A stretch of 64,000 nt of DNA from Pseudorhodoferax aquiterrae (GCF_014652235.1 NZ_BMYK01000004.1:287769-351768); one strand, 5' to 3'. Positions 24,657 through 33,910 are shown, numbered from the stretch's first letter. Notes: a model not told the origin generated them from the letters alone. Made by a program: numbers and translations.

Positions 24657-25358
24657 TCAGACGCCGAGCCGCTCGCCCAGCGCCTGCGGATCGGCCAGCA
24701 GCGCCGCGGACGCGCCCTGCAGCACAATCTGCCCCTTCTCCATGACCAGTGCCCGGTCCGTGTGGGCGAGCACCTTGCGCCAGTCGCGGTCGACGATCAG
24801 CGTGGCGATGCCGGTGCTGCGGATCTGTGCAATCACGCGCCAGATCTCGGCCACGATCAGTGGCGCCAGGCCCTCGGTGGCCTCGTCGAGGATCAGCAGG
24901 CGCGGGTTGGTCATGAGCGCGCGGCCGATGGACAGCATCTGCTGCTCGCCGCCCGACAGCTGGTGGCCGCCGTTGTTCAGGCGCTCCGCCAGGCGCGGGA
25001 AGGTCTGCAGCACGCGCTCGTACGTCCAGGCCGTCTTGCCGTCGATGCCGGGCCGCGCCGCCATGACCAGGTTCTCGCGCACCGAGAGGTTGGGGAAGAT
25101 GCCGCGGCCCTCGGGCACGTAGCCGATGCCCAGCCGCGCCATTTTCTCGGGCTGCTGGCCGGTCACCTCGCGGCCATCGCACAACACGCGGCCCTGGGCC
25201 GGGCGCACGTAGCCCATCAGCGTGCGGATCAGCGTGGTCTTGCCCATGCCGTTGCGGCCCAAGAGGCCGACGGCCGTGGCGGCAGGGATCTCGCCGGCCA
25301 CGCCGTGCAGGATGTGGCTGTCGCCGTAGTAGGTGTGCAGGTCCTCGAAGCGGATCAT
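24657..25358 (-). CDS. livF: LivF-type ABC transporter ATP-binding protein
   Basis: A 233-residue ATPase of a branched-chain-amino-acid-type importer. Walker A is LLGRNGMGKTTLIRTLMG, followed by the Q-loop region GIGYVPEGRGIFPNLSVREN characteristic of LivF. The signature is LSGGEQQMLSIGRAL and Walker B is LLILDEATEGLAP. Its ATG overlaps the livG stop by four bases. As the terminal gene of the benzoate-activation operon, it probably powers import of benzoate or a related aromatic acid, as proposed for Liv-type systems in other box clusters. Confidence 0.92.
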   Translation of the reverse strand: MIRFEDLHTYYGDSHILHGVAGEIPAATAVGLLGRNGMGKTTLIRTLMGYVRPAQGRVLCDGREVTGQQPEKMARLGIGYVPEGRGIFPNLSVRENLVMAARPGIDGKTAWTYERVLQTFPRLAERLNNGGHQLSGGEQQMLSIGRALMTNPRLLILDEATEGLAPLIVAEIWRVIAQIRSTGIATLIVDRDWRKVLAHTDRALVMEKGQIVLQGASAALLADPQALGERLGV

Positions 25359-26107
25359 GCGTGCTCCTCCTCACCGAGATAGGCCGAGCGCACCTGCGGG
25401 TCGTTGCGGATCTCATCCGGGTTGCCCGTGGCGATCACCGCGCCGTTGACCATGACCGTGATGCGCTCGGCGATGCGGAACACCGCGTCCATGTCGTGCT
25501 CCACGAGCAGGATGGCGTGGGCAGGCTTGAGGCGCTCAAGCAGGCCCAGCATGCGCTCGGTCTCCTCGGCACCCATGCCGGCCAGCGGCTCGTCGAGCAG
25601 CAGCACGCGCGGCTTCGTCGCCAGGCACATGGCGACCTCGAGCTGGCGCTTGGCGCCATGGCTCAGCGTGCCCGCGGTGCGCGTGGCCAGCGCCGTGAGG
25701 CCCGTGGCTTCGAGGGCTGCGTCGGCCGCGCCGCCGCTCGTGGCGCAGGCGCGCGCGGACTGCCAGATCGCCCAGGGCCGCGGCGTGGCGGCCTGCGCGG
25801 CCAGGCGGCAGTTCTCGTGCACCGTGAACTCCGGGAAGATGGTCGTGCGCTGGTAGCTGCGGCCCACGCCGGCCAGGGCACGGCGCGCCTGCGGCCGGGC
25901 CGTGATGTCGGCGCCATCCAGCACGATGCGGCCTTCGGACGCCGCGATCTCGCCCGACAGCATGTTGATCAGCGTGGACTTGCCCGCGCCGTTGGTGCCG
26001 ATCACGGCGTGGACCTCGCCCACGCGCAGGTCCAGCGTGACGGCGTTGACGGCCACGAGGCCGCCGAAGCGGCGCGTGAGCCCGCTCACCTGCATCAGCG
26101 CGCTCAT
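25355..26107 (-). CDS. livG: LivG-type ABC transporter ATP-binding protein
   Basis: A 250-residue ATPase. Walker A VIGTNGAGKSTLINMLSGE, Q-loop segment GVGRSYQRTTIFPEFTVHEN, signature LSHGAKRQLEVAMCLA and Walker B VLLLDEPLAGMGAEE are all present. The LSHG form in place of LSGG is usual for LivG. Start and stop overlap those of livF and livM by ATGA, so the transporter genes are translationally coupled. It pairs with LivF to form the nucleotide-binding heterodimer. Confidence 0.92.
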   Translation of the reverse strand: MSALMQVSGLTRRFGGLVAVNAVTLDLRVGEVHAVIGTNGAGKSTLINMLSGEIAASEGRIVLDGADITARPQARRALAGVGRSYQRTTIFPEFTVHENCRLAAQAATPRPWAIWQSARACATSGGAADAALEATGLTALATRTAGTLSHGAKRQLEVAMCLATKPRVLLLDEPLAGMGAEETERMLGLLERLKPAHAILLVEHDMDAVFRIAERITVMVNGAVIATGNPDEIRNDPQVRSAYLGEEEHA

Positions 26108-27087
26108 GCCTGACGTCCTTTCACGAGGCCGATCAAGCCCTTGGGCAGCAGCGCCACGAAGCCGATGATGGCCAGGCCCAGCGTGAGCTGCCAGTGGTTC
26201 GCCAGCGGCCCGACCAGCGCCTGCGTGCCCAGCAGTTCCTTGAGCAGCGTGAAGGCCACGGCCCCCAGCACGGCGCCGCGCAGGTGGCCGATGCCGCCCA
26301 GGATCACCATGAGCAGCACCTCGCCCGAGATGTGCCAGGACAGCATCTCGGGGTTGACCACGCCGTCGCGCGCGGCCACGAGGAAGCCCGCCAGCCCCGC
26401 CAGCGCGCCGGCCAGCACGAAGGCCGCGAGCTTGTAGCCGTAGGTGGGGAAGCCCGCCGCGCGCATGCGCTGCTCGTTCACGCGGATGCCGGCCAGCGCC
26501 GCACCGAAGCGCGAACGGCGCACCACCGCGAGCAGGCCGTAGGTGAAGACCAGCGCGGCCAGCACCACGTAGAACAGCACGGTGCGGTTCTCCATGTCCA
26601 GCGCGCCCGCGCTTGGGCGCACGTAGAGGTAGATGCCGTCGCTGCCGCCGCCGACCGGCGTGTCGTGGAACACGAAGTAGGCCATCTGCGCGAAGGCCAG
26701 CGTGACCATGATGAAGTAGACGCCGCGCGTGCGCAGGGAGATGGCGCCGACCACCAGCGCGTACAGCGCCGCGGCGCCCATGGCGAGCAACAGCAACCCG
26801 AACAGGTTGCCGCCGCCATCGCCCGAGGCCAGCACGGTCACGTAGGCGCCGATGCCGAAGTAGGCCGCGTGGCCCAGGCTGACCAGGCCCGTCATGCCGA
26901 CCAGCAGCTGCAGCGAGAGCGCGAAGATGGACAGCACCATGACCTTGACCAGGAGGTCGGCCAGGTAACCGCCCAGCAGCGGACCGGCGATGCCCAGTGC
27001 GACGGCCACGGCCAGCGGGAGCAGGCCGGCGGCACGGCGTGGGCGGGAGACAGGGGAGGTGGGCATGGCGAGTGTGGTCGTGTTCAT
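26104..27087 (-). CDS. livM: LivM-type ABC transporter permease
   Basis: A 327-residue inner-membrane protein with about nine hydrophobic segments. Conserved LivM motifs are GLVSLGHAAYFGIGAYV, LRTRGVYFIMVTLAFAQM, IRVNEQRMRAAGFPTYGYKLAAFVLAG and MVILGGIGHLRGAVLGA, the last contacting the ATPase. The start overlaps livH by four bases. It forms the membrane pore with LivH for the putative aromatic-acid importer. Confidence 0.92.
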   Translation of the reverse strand: MNTTTLAMPTSPVSRPRRAAGLLPLAVAVALGIAGPLLGGYLADLLVKVMVLSIFALSLQLLVGMTGLVSLGHAAYFGIGAYVTVLASGDGGGNLFGLLLLAMGAAALYALVVGAISLRTRGVYFIMVTLAFAQMAYFVFHDTPVGGGSDGIYLYVRPSAGALDMENRTVLFYVVLAALVFTYGLLAVVRRSRFGAALAGIRVNEQRMRAAGFPTYGYKLAAFVLAGALAGLAGFLVAARDGVVNPEMLSWHISGEVLLMVILGGIGHLRGAVLGAVAFTLLKELLGTQALVGPLANHWQLTLGLAIIGFVALLPKGLIGLVKGRQA

Positions 27088-27956
27088 GCGCGCCGCCCCA
27101 TCAGCCCCTCGGGCCGCCAGACCAGCACGATGGCCATCAGCACGTAGATGCCGATGCCCGCGAGTTCGGCGAAGAAGACCTTGCCGAAGGTGTCGACGAA
27201 GCCCACGAGCAGCGAGGCCACGAGCGCACCCGTGATGGAGCCGATGCCGCCGATCACCACCACCACGAAGCAGATGATCAGCACGCTGGCCCCCATGTTG
27301 GGATAGACCGAGGCCATGGGCGCGGCGATCATGCCGGCCAGCGCCGCCAGCGCCACGCCGGCCGCGAACACCGTGCGGTACAGGCGCCGGATGTCGATGC
27401 CCAGGCCGCGCACCATGTCGCGGTCGCTCGCGCCGGCGCGCACCATCATGCCCAGCCGCGTGCGGTTGACGACGAAGTACAGCGCCAGTGCCAGCACGAT
27501 GCAGGCGCCCGAGGCGAACAGCCGGTACCAGGGGTACTGCATGATGCCGCCCAGGCCGAAGCTGCCGGCCAGCCAGTCGGGCACGGGCACGCCGTGCACG
27601 TCGTTGCCCACCAGCATGGCGCGCAGTTCCTCGAACACGAGGATCAGGCCGTAGGTCATGAGCACCTGCTGCAGATGCTCGCGCTGGTACAGGTAGCTGA
27701 AGAACACCCACTCCAGCACATAGCCGAACAGCGCGGCCAGCACCATGCCGGCCAGCAGCATCAGGAGGAAGTTGCCGCCGAACAGCGGCGACAGCGCGAA
27801 CGCCATGTAGGCGCCGATCATGTAGAAGCTGCCGTGCGCCAGGTTGATCACGCCCATGATCCCGAAGATCAGCGTGAGGCCCGACGCCAGCAGGAACAGC
27901 AGCAGCCCGTATTGCACGGCGTTCAGGCACTGCACGAGAAAGGTGGCAAGGTCCAC
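27084..27956 (-). CDS. livH: LivH-type ABC transporter permease (GTG start)
   Basis: A 290-residue inner-membrane permease. Family motifs are QYGLLLFLLASGLTLIFGIMGVINLAHGSFYM near the N-terminus and CFVVVVIGGIGSITGALVASLLVG near the C-terminus. The start codon is GTG at 27956, with CCGGGAG upstream. A 217-bp spacer containing a structured repeat separates it from the receptor gene upstream, so receptor and membrane subunits may be made at different levels. Confidence 0.92.
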   Translation of the reverse strand: MDLATFLVQCLNAVQYGLLLFLLASGLTLIFGIMGVINLAHGSFYMIGAYMAFALSPLFGGNFLLMLLAGMVLAALFGYVLEWVFFSYLYQREHLQQVLMTYGLILVFEELRAMLVGNDVHGVPVPDWLAGSFGLGGIMQYPWYRLFASGACIVLALALYFVVNRTRLGMMVRAGASDRDMVRGLGIDIRRLYRTVFAAGVALAALAGMIAAPMASVYPNMGASVLIICFVVVVIGGIGSITGALVASLLVGFVDTFGKVFFAELAGIGIYVLMAIVLVWRPEGLMGRRA

Positions 27957-28072
27957 GGCGGTGGCTCCCGGCTAGCTAGACAAAGTAAGTGCAGGGCGCG
28001 CAACGCCAACTGCCATTGAAGCAAAGACTCGTCGACCGCGGAGCTGAAGGCCGCGGAGCAGGCCATGCGAGT

Positions 28073-28154
28073 GCACCCGCGGGGCCGGCTCTGCCGGACC
28101 GCTGGGTGCGCCCCTTGAGGGGTATTGGCTGGCTACACGAAGTGAGCCAGCCAA
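28073..28154 (-). repeat. Structured intergenic repeat, family B, copy 1
   Basis: Three adjoining hairpins lie between the receptor and livH genes. One is a nested stem GCACCC(28073-28078)/GGGTGC(28104-28109) with inner CCGGC-TCT-GCCGG. The second is CCCC-TTGA-GGGG (28111-28122). The third is TTGGCTGGCT(28125-28134)/AGCCAGCCAA(28145-28154). The same succession, read on the other strand, is at 36689-36764. Both copies lie in the sense orientation inside a transcribed operon. The hairpins may attenuate transcription or protect mRNA ends. Confidence 0.7.
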
Positions 28155-28173
28155 ACGGGGTGGCGGTTGCACT

Positions 28174-29346
28174 TCAGTTCTTGCAGCCGCGCGCGGGGTC
28201 GGAGAGGGCCTTGGACGCGATGCCCACGACCTTGTTCTCCTTGCCGTCCACCTTGCGCAGGTAGATGTCCTGCACCGGGTTGTGCGACTTGGACATCGTG
28301 AACGCGCCGCGCGGGCTGTCGAACCTGGCCTTCTCCACGGCGGCGGCGAACTCGGCCTTCTTGCCCACGTCGCCCTTCACCGCGTCCAGGCCCACGCGCA
28401 GGATCTGCGCCGCGTCGTAGCCCTGCACGCCGTACACGTCGGGCTGCAGCTTGAAGGTCTTGGCGTAGGCCGTGCGGAAGCTCTTGTCCTTGGGCACGGT
28501 CAGGTCGTCGGCGTAGTGCAGCGTGGTCAGGATGCCCTGGGCGGCATCGCCCTGGGCCTCCAGCGTGCCGTCGGTCAGGAAGCCCGAGCCGTACAGCGGC
28601 ACGGTCTTGTTCAGGCCCGCGGCCGCGTAGTCCTTGACGAACTTCACGGCGCCGCCGCCGGCGAAGAAGGCGAACACGGCATCGGGCTTGGCCGCCGCGA
28701 TCTCGGTCAGCAGGGCCTGGAACTCCACGTTGGGGAAGGGCAGCGTGAGCTGCTTGGTGACCTTGCCGCCTTCCTTCTCGAAGCCTTCCTTGAAGGCGTT
28801 GGTCATCTCCTCGCCGGCCGCGTACTTCCAGGTGATGGTCATCGCGGTCTTCTTCTTTTCCTGCTTCGCGGCCACCGTGCCCATGCCGTAGGAGGACTGC
28901 CAGTTGGAGAACGAGCTGCGGAAGATGTTGGGCGCGCACATCGGGCCGGTCACGGCGTCCGAGCCCGCATTGGGCACGATCAGCAGCGTGTTGCTTTCCT
29001 TGGCCGCGCGCGCCATGGCCATGGCCACGCCCGAATGCACGGTGCCCACGATCACGTCGACCTTGTCGCGCTTGATGAGTTTGTTGACGTTCTCGGTGGC
29101 CTTGGCCGGGTCGGATTCGTCGTCGACCTTGAAGTACTCGATCTCGCGGCCCGCGAGCTTGCCGCCCTGCTCGTCCACGTAGAGCTTGAAGCCGTTCTCG
29201 ATGGCCACGCCCAGGGCCGTGTAGGTGCCGCTGAAGGGCAGCATCAGGCCGACCTTGAGCTTCTCGCCGCTTTGCGCATGGGCGCTGCCGGCGAGGGCGA
29301 AGGCGGCCAGCGCCAGGCTGGCGCGGCGGATCGGGTGTGCGGTCAT
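28174..29346 (-). CDS. Liv-type ABC transporter substrate-binding protein (putative benzoate receptor)
   Basis: A 390-residue Peripla_BP_6 protein with signal peptide RRASLALAAFALAGSAHAQ. The mature N-terminus KLKVGLMLPFSGTYTALGVAIENGFKLYV and the segment VIVGTVHSGVAMAMARAAKESNTLLIVPNAGSDAVTGPMCAPNIFRSS-like region match receptors for aromatic acids found beside box and related clusters. It lies upstream of livHMGF and overlaps the alpha/beta hydrolase by ATGA, linking it to the benzoate operon. The ligand is inferred from context only. Confidence 0.88.
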   Translation of the reverse strand: MTAHPIRRASLALAAFALAGSAHAQSGEKLKVGLMLPFSGTYTALGVAIENGFKLYVDEQGGKLAGREIEYFKVDDESDPAKATENVNKLIKRDKVDVIVGTVHSGVAMAMARAAKESNTLLIVPNAGSDAVTGPMCAPNIFRSSFSNWQSSYGMGTVAAKQEKKKTAMTITWKYAAGEEMTNAFKEGFEKEGGKVTKQLTLPFPNVEFQALLTEIAAAKPDAVFAFFAGGGAVKFVKDYAAAGLNKTVPLYGSGFLTDGTLEAQGDAAQGILTTLHYADDLTVPKDKSFRTAYAKTFKLQPDVYGVQGYDAAQILRVGLDAVKGDVGKKAEFAAAVEKARFDSPRGAFTMSKSHNPVQDIYLRKVDGKENKVVGIASKALSDPARGCKN

Positions 29347-30134
29347 CGTTGTCTCCTGTGGTGAATGAAGGCGTTCGTCGCGGCGATCACCTGCCCGGGC
29401 TGGTCGCGGTGCGGGGAATGGCCGCATTGCGGCAGCTCGAGCAGTTCGGTGCCGGGCACGCCTTCGGCGATGCCGCGGATCTGGGCCAGCGTGCCGTAGG
29501 CGTCGTCCAGGCCCTGGATGGCCAGCACCGGGCAGCGGATGGCAACCAGCGCATCGGTGATGTTCCAGCGCGCGAAGGGCGGGTGCAGCCAGATGCGGTT
29601 CCAGCCCCAGAAGGCCGAGTCGGGGTCGGCGTGGTGGCGCGCCAGGCCGGCGCGCAGGCTGCCGTGTTCGTAGTCGTCGCGCGCGCGGCGGATGTTGGCC
29701 AGCGTGATGTCCTCGACGAAGATGTGCGGCGCCAGCAGCACCAGGCCGGCCACGCGCGCCGGGTGGCTGGCCGCGTGCAGCAGCGCGATGGAGCCGCCGT
29801 CGCTGTGGCCGACCAGCCAGGCCGGCTGCGACACGTCGAGCGCATCGAGCAGCGCGGGCAGCACCTCGTCGGCCTGGCGGTGCATGAAGTCCAGGCCCCA
29901 GGTCTCGTCCTCGGCGCGCGGCGTGGAGCGGCCGTAACCCGGCCGCGAGTACACCAGGCCGCGCGCGCCCACGGCCTGGCACAGGCGCGCGGGGAAGTCC
30001 TTCCACATCGACAGCGAGCCCAGGCCCTCGTGCAGGAACACCAGCAGCGGCGCCTTGGCCTCGGCCGCACGCAGCCAAACGTACTCGATCAGCACGCGGC
30101 GGCCGCGCCAGTCGATGCGCAGCAGCTCGCTCAT
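29343..30134 (-). CDS. Alpha/beta-fold hydrolase of the benzoate operon
   Basis: A 263-residue alpha/beta hydrolase. The oxyanion-hole motif is FLHEGLGS, the nucleophile elbow is VGHSDGGSIALLHA (Ser at the GxSxG), and the final His lies in CGHSPHRDQPGQV. The acid residue is probably in IQGLDDAYG. Genes of this type occur in box clusters and have been suggested to act as lactonases or thioesterases on ring-opening products. It overlaps the CoA ligase gene by four bases, which argues for a direct pathway role, though the reaction is not established from sequence. Confidence 0.85.
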   Translation of the reverse strand: MSELLRIDWRGRRVLIEYVWLRAAEAKAPLLVFLHEGLGSLSMWKDFPARLCQAVGARGLVYSRPGYGRSTPRAEDETWGLDFMHRQADEVLPALLDALDVSQPAWLVGHSDGGSIALLHAASHPARVAGLVLLAPHIFVEDITLANIRRARDDYEHGSLRAGLARHHADPDSAFWGWNRIWLHPPFARWNITDALVAIRCPVLAIQGLDDAYGTLAQIRGIAEGVPGTELLELPQCGHSPHRDQPGQVIAATNAFIHHRRQR

Positions 30135-31699
30135 GCTTGGTTCTCGCGCTCGCGCAGCCGAAAGCGCTGGATCTTGCCCGTCGCCGTCTTGGGCAGCTCG
30201 GCGATGAACTCGATCTGGCGCGGGTACTTGTAGGCGGCCAGCCGCTCCTTGACGAAGGCCTTGAGCGTGGCTTCGTCCACCTGCTGGCCGTCCTTGCGCA
30301 CGACGAAGGCCTTGGTCTTGGTCAGGCCCTCGGCGTCCGGCGTGCCGATCACGGCGGCCTCGAGCACGGCCGGGTGCTGCATCAGCGTGGACTCGACCTC
30401 GAAGGGCGAGACGTAGATGCCGCTGACCTTGAGCATGTCGTCGCTGCGGCCGGCATAGGTGTAGTAGCCGTCGGCGTCGCACAGGTACTTGTCGCCGCTC
30501 TTGGTCCAGCCGCCCTGGAAGGTCTCGCGCGTCTTCTCGCGGTTGCCCCAGTACATCAGGGCCGCGCTGGGGCCGCGGATGTAGAGATCGCCGATCTCGC
30601 CCGGGGCCACGCAGCGGCCGTCCTCGCCGCGCAGCTCGATGTCGTAGCCCGCCACGGGCTTGCCCGTGCTGCCGTAGCGCACGTCGCCGGGCCGGTTGGA
30701 GATGAAGACGTGCAGCATCTCGGTCGAGCCGATGCCGTCGATGATGTCGCAGCCGAAGCGGGCCTTGAAGCGCTCGGCGATCTCGGCCGGCAGCGCCTCG
30801 CCGGCCGAGGAGCACATGCGCAGCGCCACGGCTTCGCGCGCCGGCAGGTTTGGCGAGGCCAGCATGCCGGCAAAACCCGTGGGCGCGCCGAAGAACACCG
30901 TGGGCCGGCATTGCAGCTCCGTCCAGCGCCGGAACACGGCGTCGGGCGTGGGCCGCTCGGCCATCAGCACCACGCAGGCGCCGACCGACAGCGGAAAGGT
31001 CAGCGCATTGCCCAGGCCGTAGGCGAAGTAGAGCTTGGCGGCCGAGAAGCAGACGTCGCGCTCGGTCAGGCCCAGCACGCCCTTGCCGTAGAGCTCGGCC
31101 GTCCACCACAGGTTCAGTTGCGTGTGCACGGTGCCCTTGGGCCGGCCCGTGGAGCCCGAGGAATACAGCCAGAAGCCGGGTTCGTCGCCCGTGGTGGTGG
31201 CCGGCTGCGCCGCGGGTTGCGCCGCGGCCAGCGCGGTCTCGAAGGCCTGCGCGCCGTCCGGCAGCGCGCCGGTGGGTTGCGAGACCAGCACCGTGTCCAG
31301 CCGGTGTGTGGTCCTGGCCAGCGCGGCCTGCAGCTGCGGCAGCAGCGCGCCCGAGACCAGCGCGGCCTGGGCCCGGCTGTGCTCCAGCATGTAGGCGTAG
31401 TCGTCCGCCGTCAGCAGCGTGTTGACGGCCACCGGCACGATGCCGGCGTACAGGCAGCCCAGGAAGCTCACGGGCCAGTCGTGCGTGTCCAGCATGAGCA
31501 GCAGCACGCGCTCCTCGCGCCGCACGCCCGCGGCCTGCAGAGCGCCAGCCAGGCGACGCGCGCGCTGCTCGAGCTGGCCGTAGCTCAGCGGCCCGCGGTC
31601 GTCGATGTAGGCGAGCCGGTCGCCCCGCCTTCGGTGCAGCGCGAACAGGTGCTCGGCGAAGTTGAAGGGCGCACCGGGCGGCGTGGGCAGGGTCGTCAT
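30131..31699 (-). CDS. bclA: Benzoate-CoA ligase
   Basis: A 522-residue ANL-superfamily ligase. Motifs are the phosphate loop YSSGSTGRPKGTVHTQLN, then SAAKLYFAYGLGNALTFPL and SSAGEALPAEI typical of benzoate-CoA ligases, IIDGIGSTEMLHVFISN, and DKYLCDADGYYTYAGRSDDMLKVSG. The C-terminal catalytic lysine is in KTATGKIQRFRLRE. It activates benzoate with ATP and CoA to benzoyl-CoA, the first step of the box pathway. It lies between the boxD-like dehydrogenase and the hydrolase gene in a tight minus-strand operon divergent from boxR. Confidence 0.93.
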   Translation of the reverse strand: MTTLPTPPGAPFNFAEHLFALHRRRGDRLAYIDDRGPLSYGQLEQRARRLAGALQAAGVRREERVLLLMLDTHDWPVSFLGCLYAGIVPVAVNTLLTADDYAYMLEHSRAQAALVSGALLPQLQAALARTTHRLDTVLVSQPTGALPDGAQAFETALAAAQPAAQPATTTGDEPGFWLYSSGSTGRPKGTVHTQLNLWWTAELYGKGVLGLTERDVCFSAAKLYFAYGLGNALTFPLSVGACVVLMAERPTPDAVFRRWTELQCRPTVFFGAPTGFAGMLASPNLPAREAVALRMCSSAGEALPAEIAERFKARFGCDIIDGIGSTEMLHVFISNRPGDVRYGSTGKPVAGYDIELRGEDGRCVAPGEIGDLYIRGPSAALMYWGNREKTRETFQGGWTKSGDKYLCDADGYYTYAGRSDDMLKVSGIYVSPFEVESTLMQHPAVLEAAVIGTPDAEGLTKTKAFVVRKDGQQVDEATLKAFVKERLAAYKYPRQIEFIAELPKTATGKIQRFRLRERENQA

Positions 31700-31723
31700 G
31701 CGTGTCTCCTCGTTCGCAAGCTC

Positions 31724-33280
31724 TCACAGGCCCAGGGCGGCCAGCACCTGGGGGCTGGCCTGCACGGCCGCGCGCTGGTGGTAGAAGTCCAGCGCACGTA
31801 GGCCACCCAGTTCGGCGCCGCCGCCCGCGCGGCCCGGGCCGCCGTGCAGCGATTGCGGCATCACGTTGCCGTGGCCGGTGTGGGCCTGGGCCACCTCGGG
31901 CGTGACCACGTGCACGCGCCCGTGGCTGGCGGCCAGGGCCAGCGCGGCACTGCCCAGCGCGGCGGCGTCGTCGCCATAGAGCGAGGCCACCAGCGAGCCC
32001 TGGCCGCGCTGCGCGAGCGCCAGCGCGTGCGGCAGGTCGCGGTAGGGCAGCAGCGTGGCCACAGGGCCGAAGACCTCCACGTCGTGCACCGCCTGGGCCA
32101 TGTCGGCATCGCGCGCGCCCAGCAGCACGGGCTGGTGGCAGGCGGCGACGGCGGGGTCGGCATCGACCAGCGCCTGCGTGCGGCCATCGTGCAGCACCTC
32201 GGTCGCATGGGCGAGTTGGGCCAGGCCCTGCTGCACGGCCTCGAACTGCGCGCGGCTCACGAGTGCGCCCATGCGCACGCCCGCGTTGCGCGGGTTGCCG
32301 GTGCTGACCTTGGCCAGCTTCGCGCCGATGGCTTCGGCCGCTGCGCCATAGACCTTCGCAGGCACCAGGATGCGCCGGATCGCCGTGCACTTCTGGCCCG
32401 ACTTGACCGTCATCTCGCGCACCACCTCGCGCACCAGGAGGTCGAAGGCCGGCGTGCCGGGCGTGGCGTCGGGCAGCAGCAGCGCGCTGTTCAGGCTGTC
32501 GGCCTCGATGTTGGCGCGCACCGCGTGGCGGGCCAGCGACGGATGGCTGCGGATGACGGCGGCGGTGTCGGCCGAGCCCGTGAACGAGAGCACGTCGAAG
32601 GGCGCCAAAGCATCGAGCAGGCCGTTGGAGCTGCCGCAGACGATGGACAGCGCGCCTGCGGGCAGGATGCCGGCATCGACCACGTCCTGCACCATGCGCT
32701 GCGTGAGCCAGGCCGTCGCGGTGGCCGGTTTCACGACCACGGCCAGGCCGGACAGCAGAGCCGGCGCGGCCTTCTCCCACAGGCCCCAGGCCGGGAAGTT
32801 GAAAGCGTTGATGAACAGCGCCAGGCCCGGCCGCGGCACCTGCAGGTGCTGGGACTGAAACAGCGGCTCCTTGCCGAGCTTGACGGCTTCGCCGTCGCGC
32901 AGCGCGCGCGCACTGCCCAGGGCCGTGCCCCATCGGGCGTATTGGCCCAGCGTGAACAGTGCGCCGTCGATGTCGACCGCCGAATCGCTCTGCACGGTGC
33001 CGGAGTTGGCCGTGGCGATCGCGTCGTAGGCATCGCGGTGCGTCTGCAGCACCTGGCCGACCCGGGCCAGCAGCGCCGCGCGTTCGGCGTACGTGAGGGC
33101 CTGCAGGGCCGCGCTGCCTGCGCGGCGTGCGAAGGCGAAGGCAGAACGCAGGTCCAGTCCCGTGGCATCCACGCGCACGAGTTCGGTGCCGAGCACCGGG
33201 TCCAGCAAGGCGGTGCCGGCACCGGTGCCGCTCTGCCAGCGGCCGCAGACGAAGTTGGGGAGCAGGGCGGTCATGGTCAT
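31724..33280 (-). CDS. boxD: 3,4-dehydroadipyl-CoA semialdehyde dehydrogenase (BoxD)
   Basis: A 518-residue aldehyde dehydrogenase of the PaaN/BoxD branch. Motifs include FINAFNFPAWGLWEKAAPALL, VVKPATATAWLTQRMV, SFTGSADTAAVIRSH, and the catalytic cysteine in KSGQKCTAIRRILVP. The C-terminus MPQSLHGGPGRAGGG is also typical. It oxidises the semialdehyde released by BoxC to 3,4-dehydroadipyl-CoA using NADP. The first of two close ATGs at 33280 is used; it shares one base with the preceding stop, so it is coupled to the DUF4863 gene. Confidence 0.9.
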   Translation of the reverse strand: MTMTALLPNFVCGRWQSGTGAGTALLDPVLGTELVRVDATGLDLRSAFAFARRAGSAALQALTYAERAALLARVGQVLQTHRDAYDAIATANSGTVQSDSAVDIDGALFTLGQYARWGTALGSARALRDGEAVKLGKEPLFQSQHLQVPRPGLALFINAFNFPAWGLWEKAAPALLSGLAVVVKPATATAWLTQRMVQDVVDAGILPAGALSIVCGSSNGLLDALAPFDVLSFTGSADTAAVIRSHPSLARHAVRANIEADSLNSALLLPDATPGTPAFDLLVREVVREMTVKSGQKCTAIRRILVPAKVYGAAAEAIGAKLAKVSTGNPRNAGVRMGALVSRAQFEAVQQGLAQLAHATEVLHDGRTQALVDADPAVAACHQPVLLGARDADMAQAVHDVEVFGPVATLLPYRDLPHALALAQRGQGSLVASLYGDDAAALGSAALALAASHGRVHVVTPEVAQAHTGHGNVMPQSLHGGPGRAGGGAELGGLRALDFYHQRAAVQASPQVLAALGL

Positions 33281-33753
33281 CAGGATTTGGTGAACTGGAT
33301 CTGCCCTTCGGGTAGCAGGTAGAGCACCAAGGCACGCCCCTGGGCCACGGTGGGCCGGTGTGCGCTGCCGGGCGGGTAGACGCACCAGCCCGCAGGCCGT
33401 CCGTCGAAGGTGGCCGTGCCTGCGTCCAGCGGCAGGATCAGGTCGATCTCGCCCTGGGGATGGGTGTGGTGCGGGCCGGCGATGTCCTGCATGTCCACCA
33501 CGTCGACCGAGAAGCGGTGCAGCGCGTCGTCGGCCTTGAACACGCGGCCGTAGCGGATGCCGCCGCCTTCAAGCGCGCAGAGCCAGCCCTCGGCCACGCC
33601 GGCCAGGCAGCTGTGCCTGAGGTCGGCATAGCCGCTGCTGTCCGGGCCGTAGGCGGTGTTGAGCCAGCGCTCGAGGCCGGCGTCCAGCGGCCGGCCTGCC
33701 AGCTGCGCGGTCAGCGTGGCCAGCCGGTGGTGGAAAAGCTGCTTGTTGTCCAT
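33280..33753 (-). CDS. DUF4863 family protein (4-hydroxylaminobenzoate lyase-like)
   Basis: A 157-residue protein with a cupin-like C-terminal half: GPHHTHPQGEIDLILPLD supplies His and Glu residues that could bind a metal, and PAGWCVYPPGSAHRPTV completes the fold. AAGGA precedes the ATG. DUF4863 includes the p-hydroxylaminobenzoate lyase PnbB and recurs in aerobic benzoyl-CoA clusters, where its role is not settled. It is the first gene of the minus-strand benzoate operon, about 150 bp from boxR and next to candidate BoxR sites. Confidence 0.8.
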   Translation of the reverse strand: MDNKQLFHHRLATLTAQLAGRPLDAGLERWLNTAYGPDSSGYADLRHSCLAGVAEGWLCALEGGGIRYGRVFKADDALHRFSVDVVDMQDIAGPHHTHPQGEIDLILPLDAGTATFDGRPAGWCVYPPGSAHRPTVAQGRALVLYLLPEGQIQFTKS

Positions 33754-33799
33754 CGGGGGTCCTTGTCTTGCGCGGCGGGCTTGCGCTCCGCGCGCGACA

Positions 33800-33863
33800 T
33801 GCAATATCGTGCTTGTAATGCACGATAGAACCGGCTCTGATGAGTGTCAAGCAATATAGTGCA
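33800..33863. promoter_or_regulatory. Candidate BoxR operator region between the divergent benzoate operons
   Basis: Two near-consensus copies of TGCA-N6-TGCA occur: TGCA-ATATCG-TGCT at 33800-33813 and AGCA-ATATAG-TGCA at 33850-33863, exactly 50 bp apart and sharing GCAATAT. An inverted repeat TATCGTGC/GCACGATA (33805-33827) overlaps the first. TGCA-type repeats are the known recognition elements of the related BzdR/BoxR regulators. The sites sit between the DUF4863/boxD/ligase operon and boxR. Confidence 0.65.
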
Positions 33864-33910
33864 CGTTTGGTGTTTACCCTAGGAGCGACAATGCCTGCCA
33901 CGAGAGGGCG

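Noticed and set aside
28125..28154. Intrinsic terminator between the receptor and livH
   Set aside because: The stem is strong but no T-run follows on the minus strand, and it belongs to a repeat element found elsewhere inside an operon.
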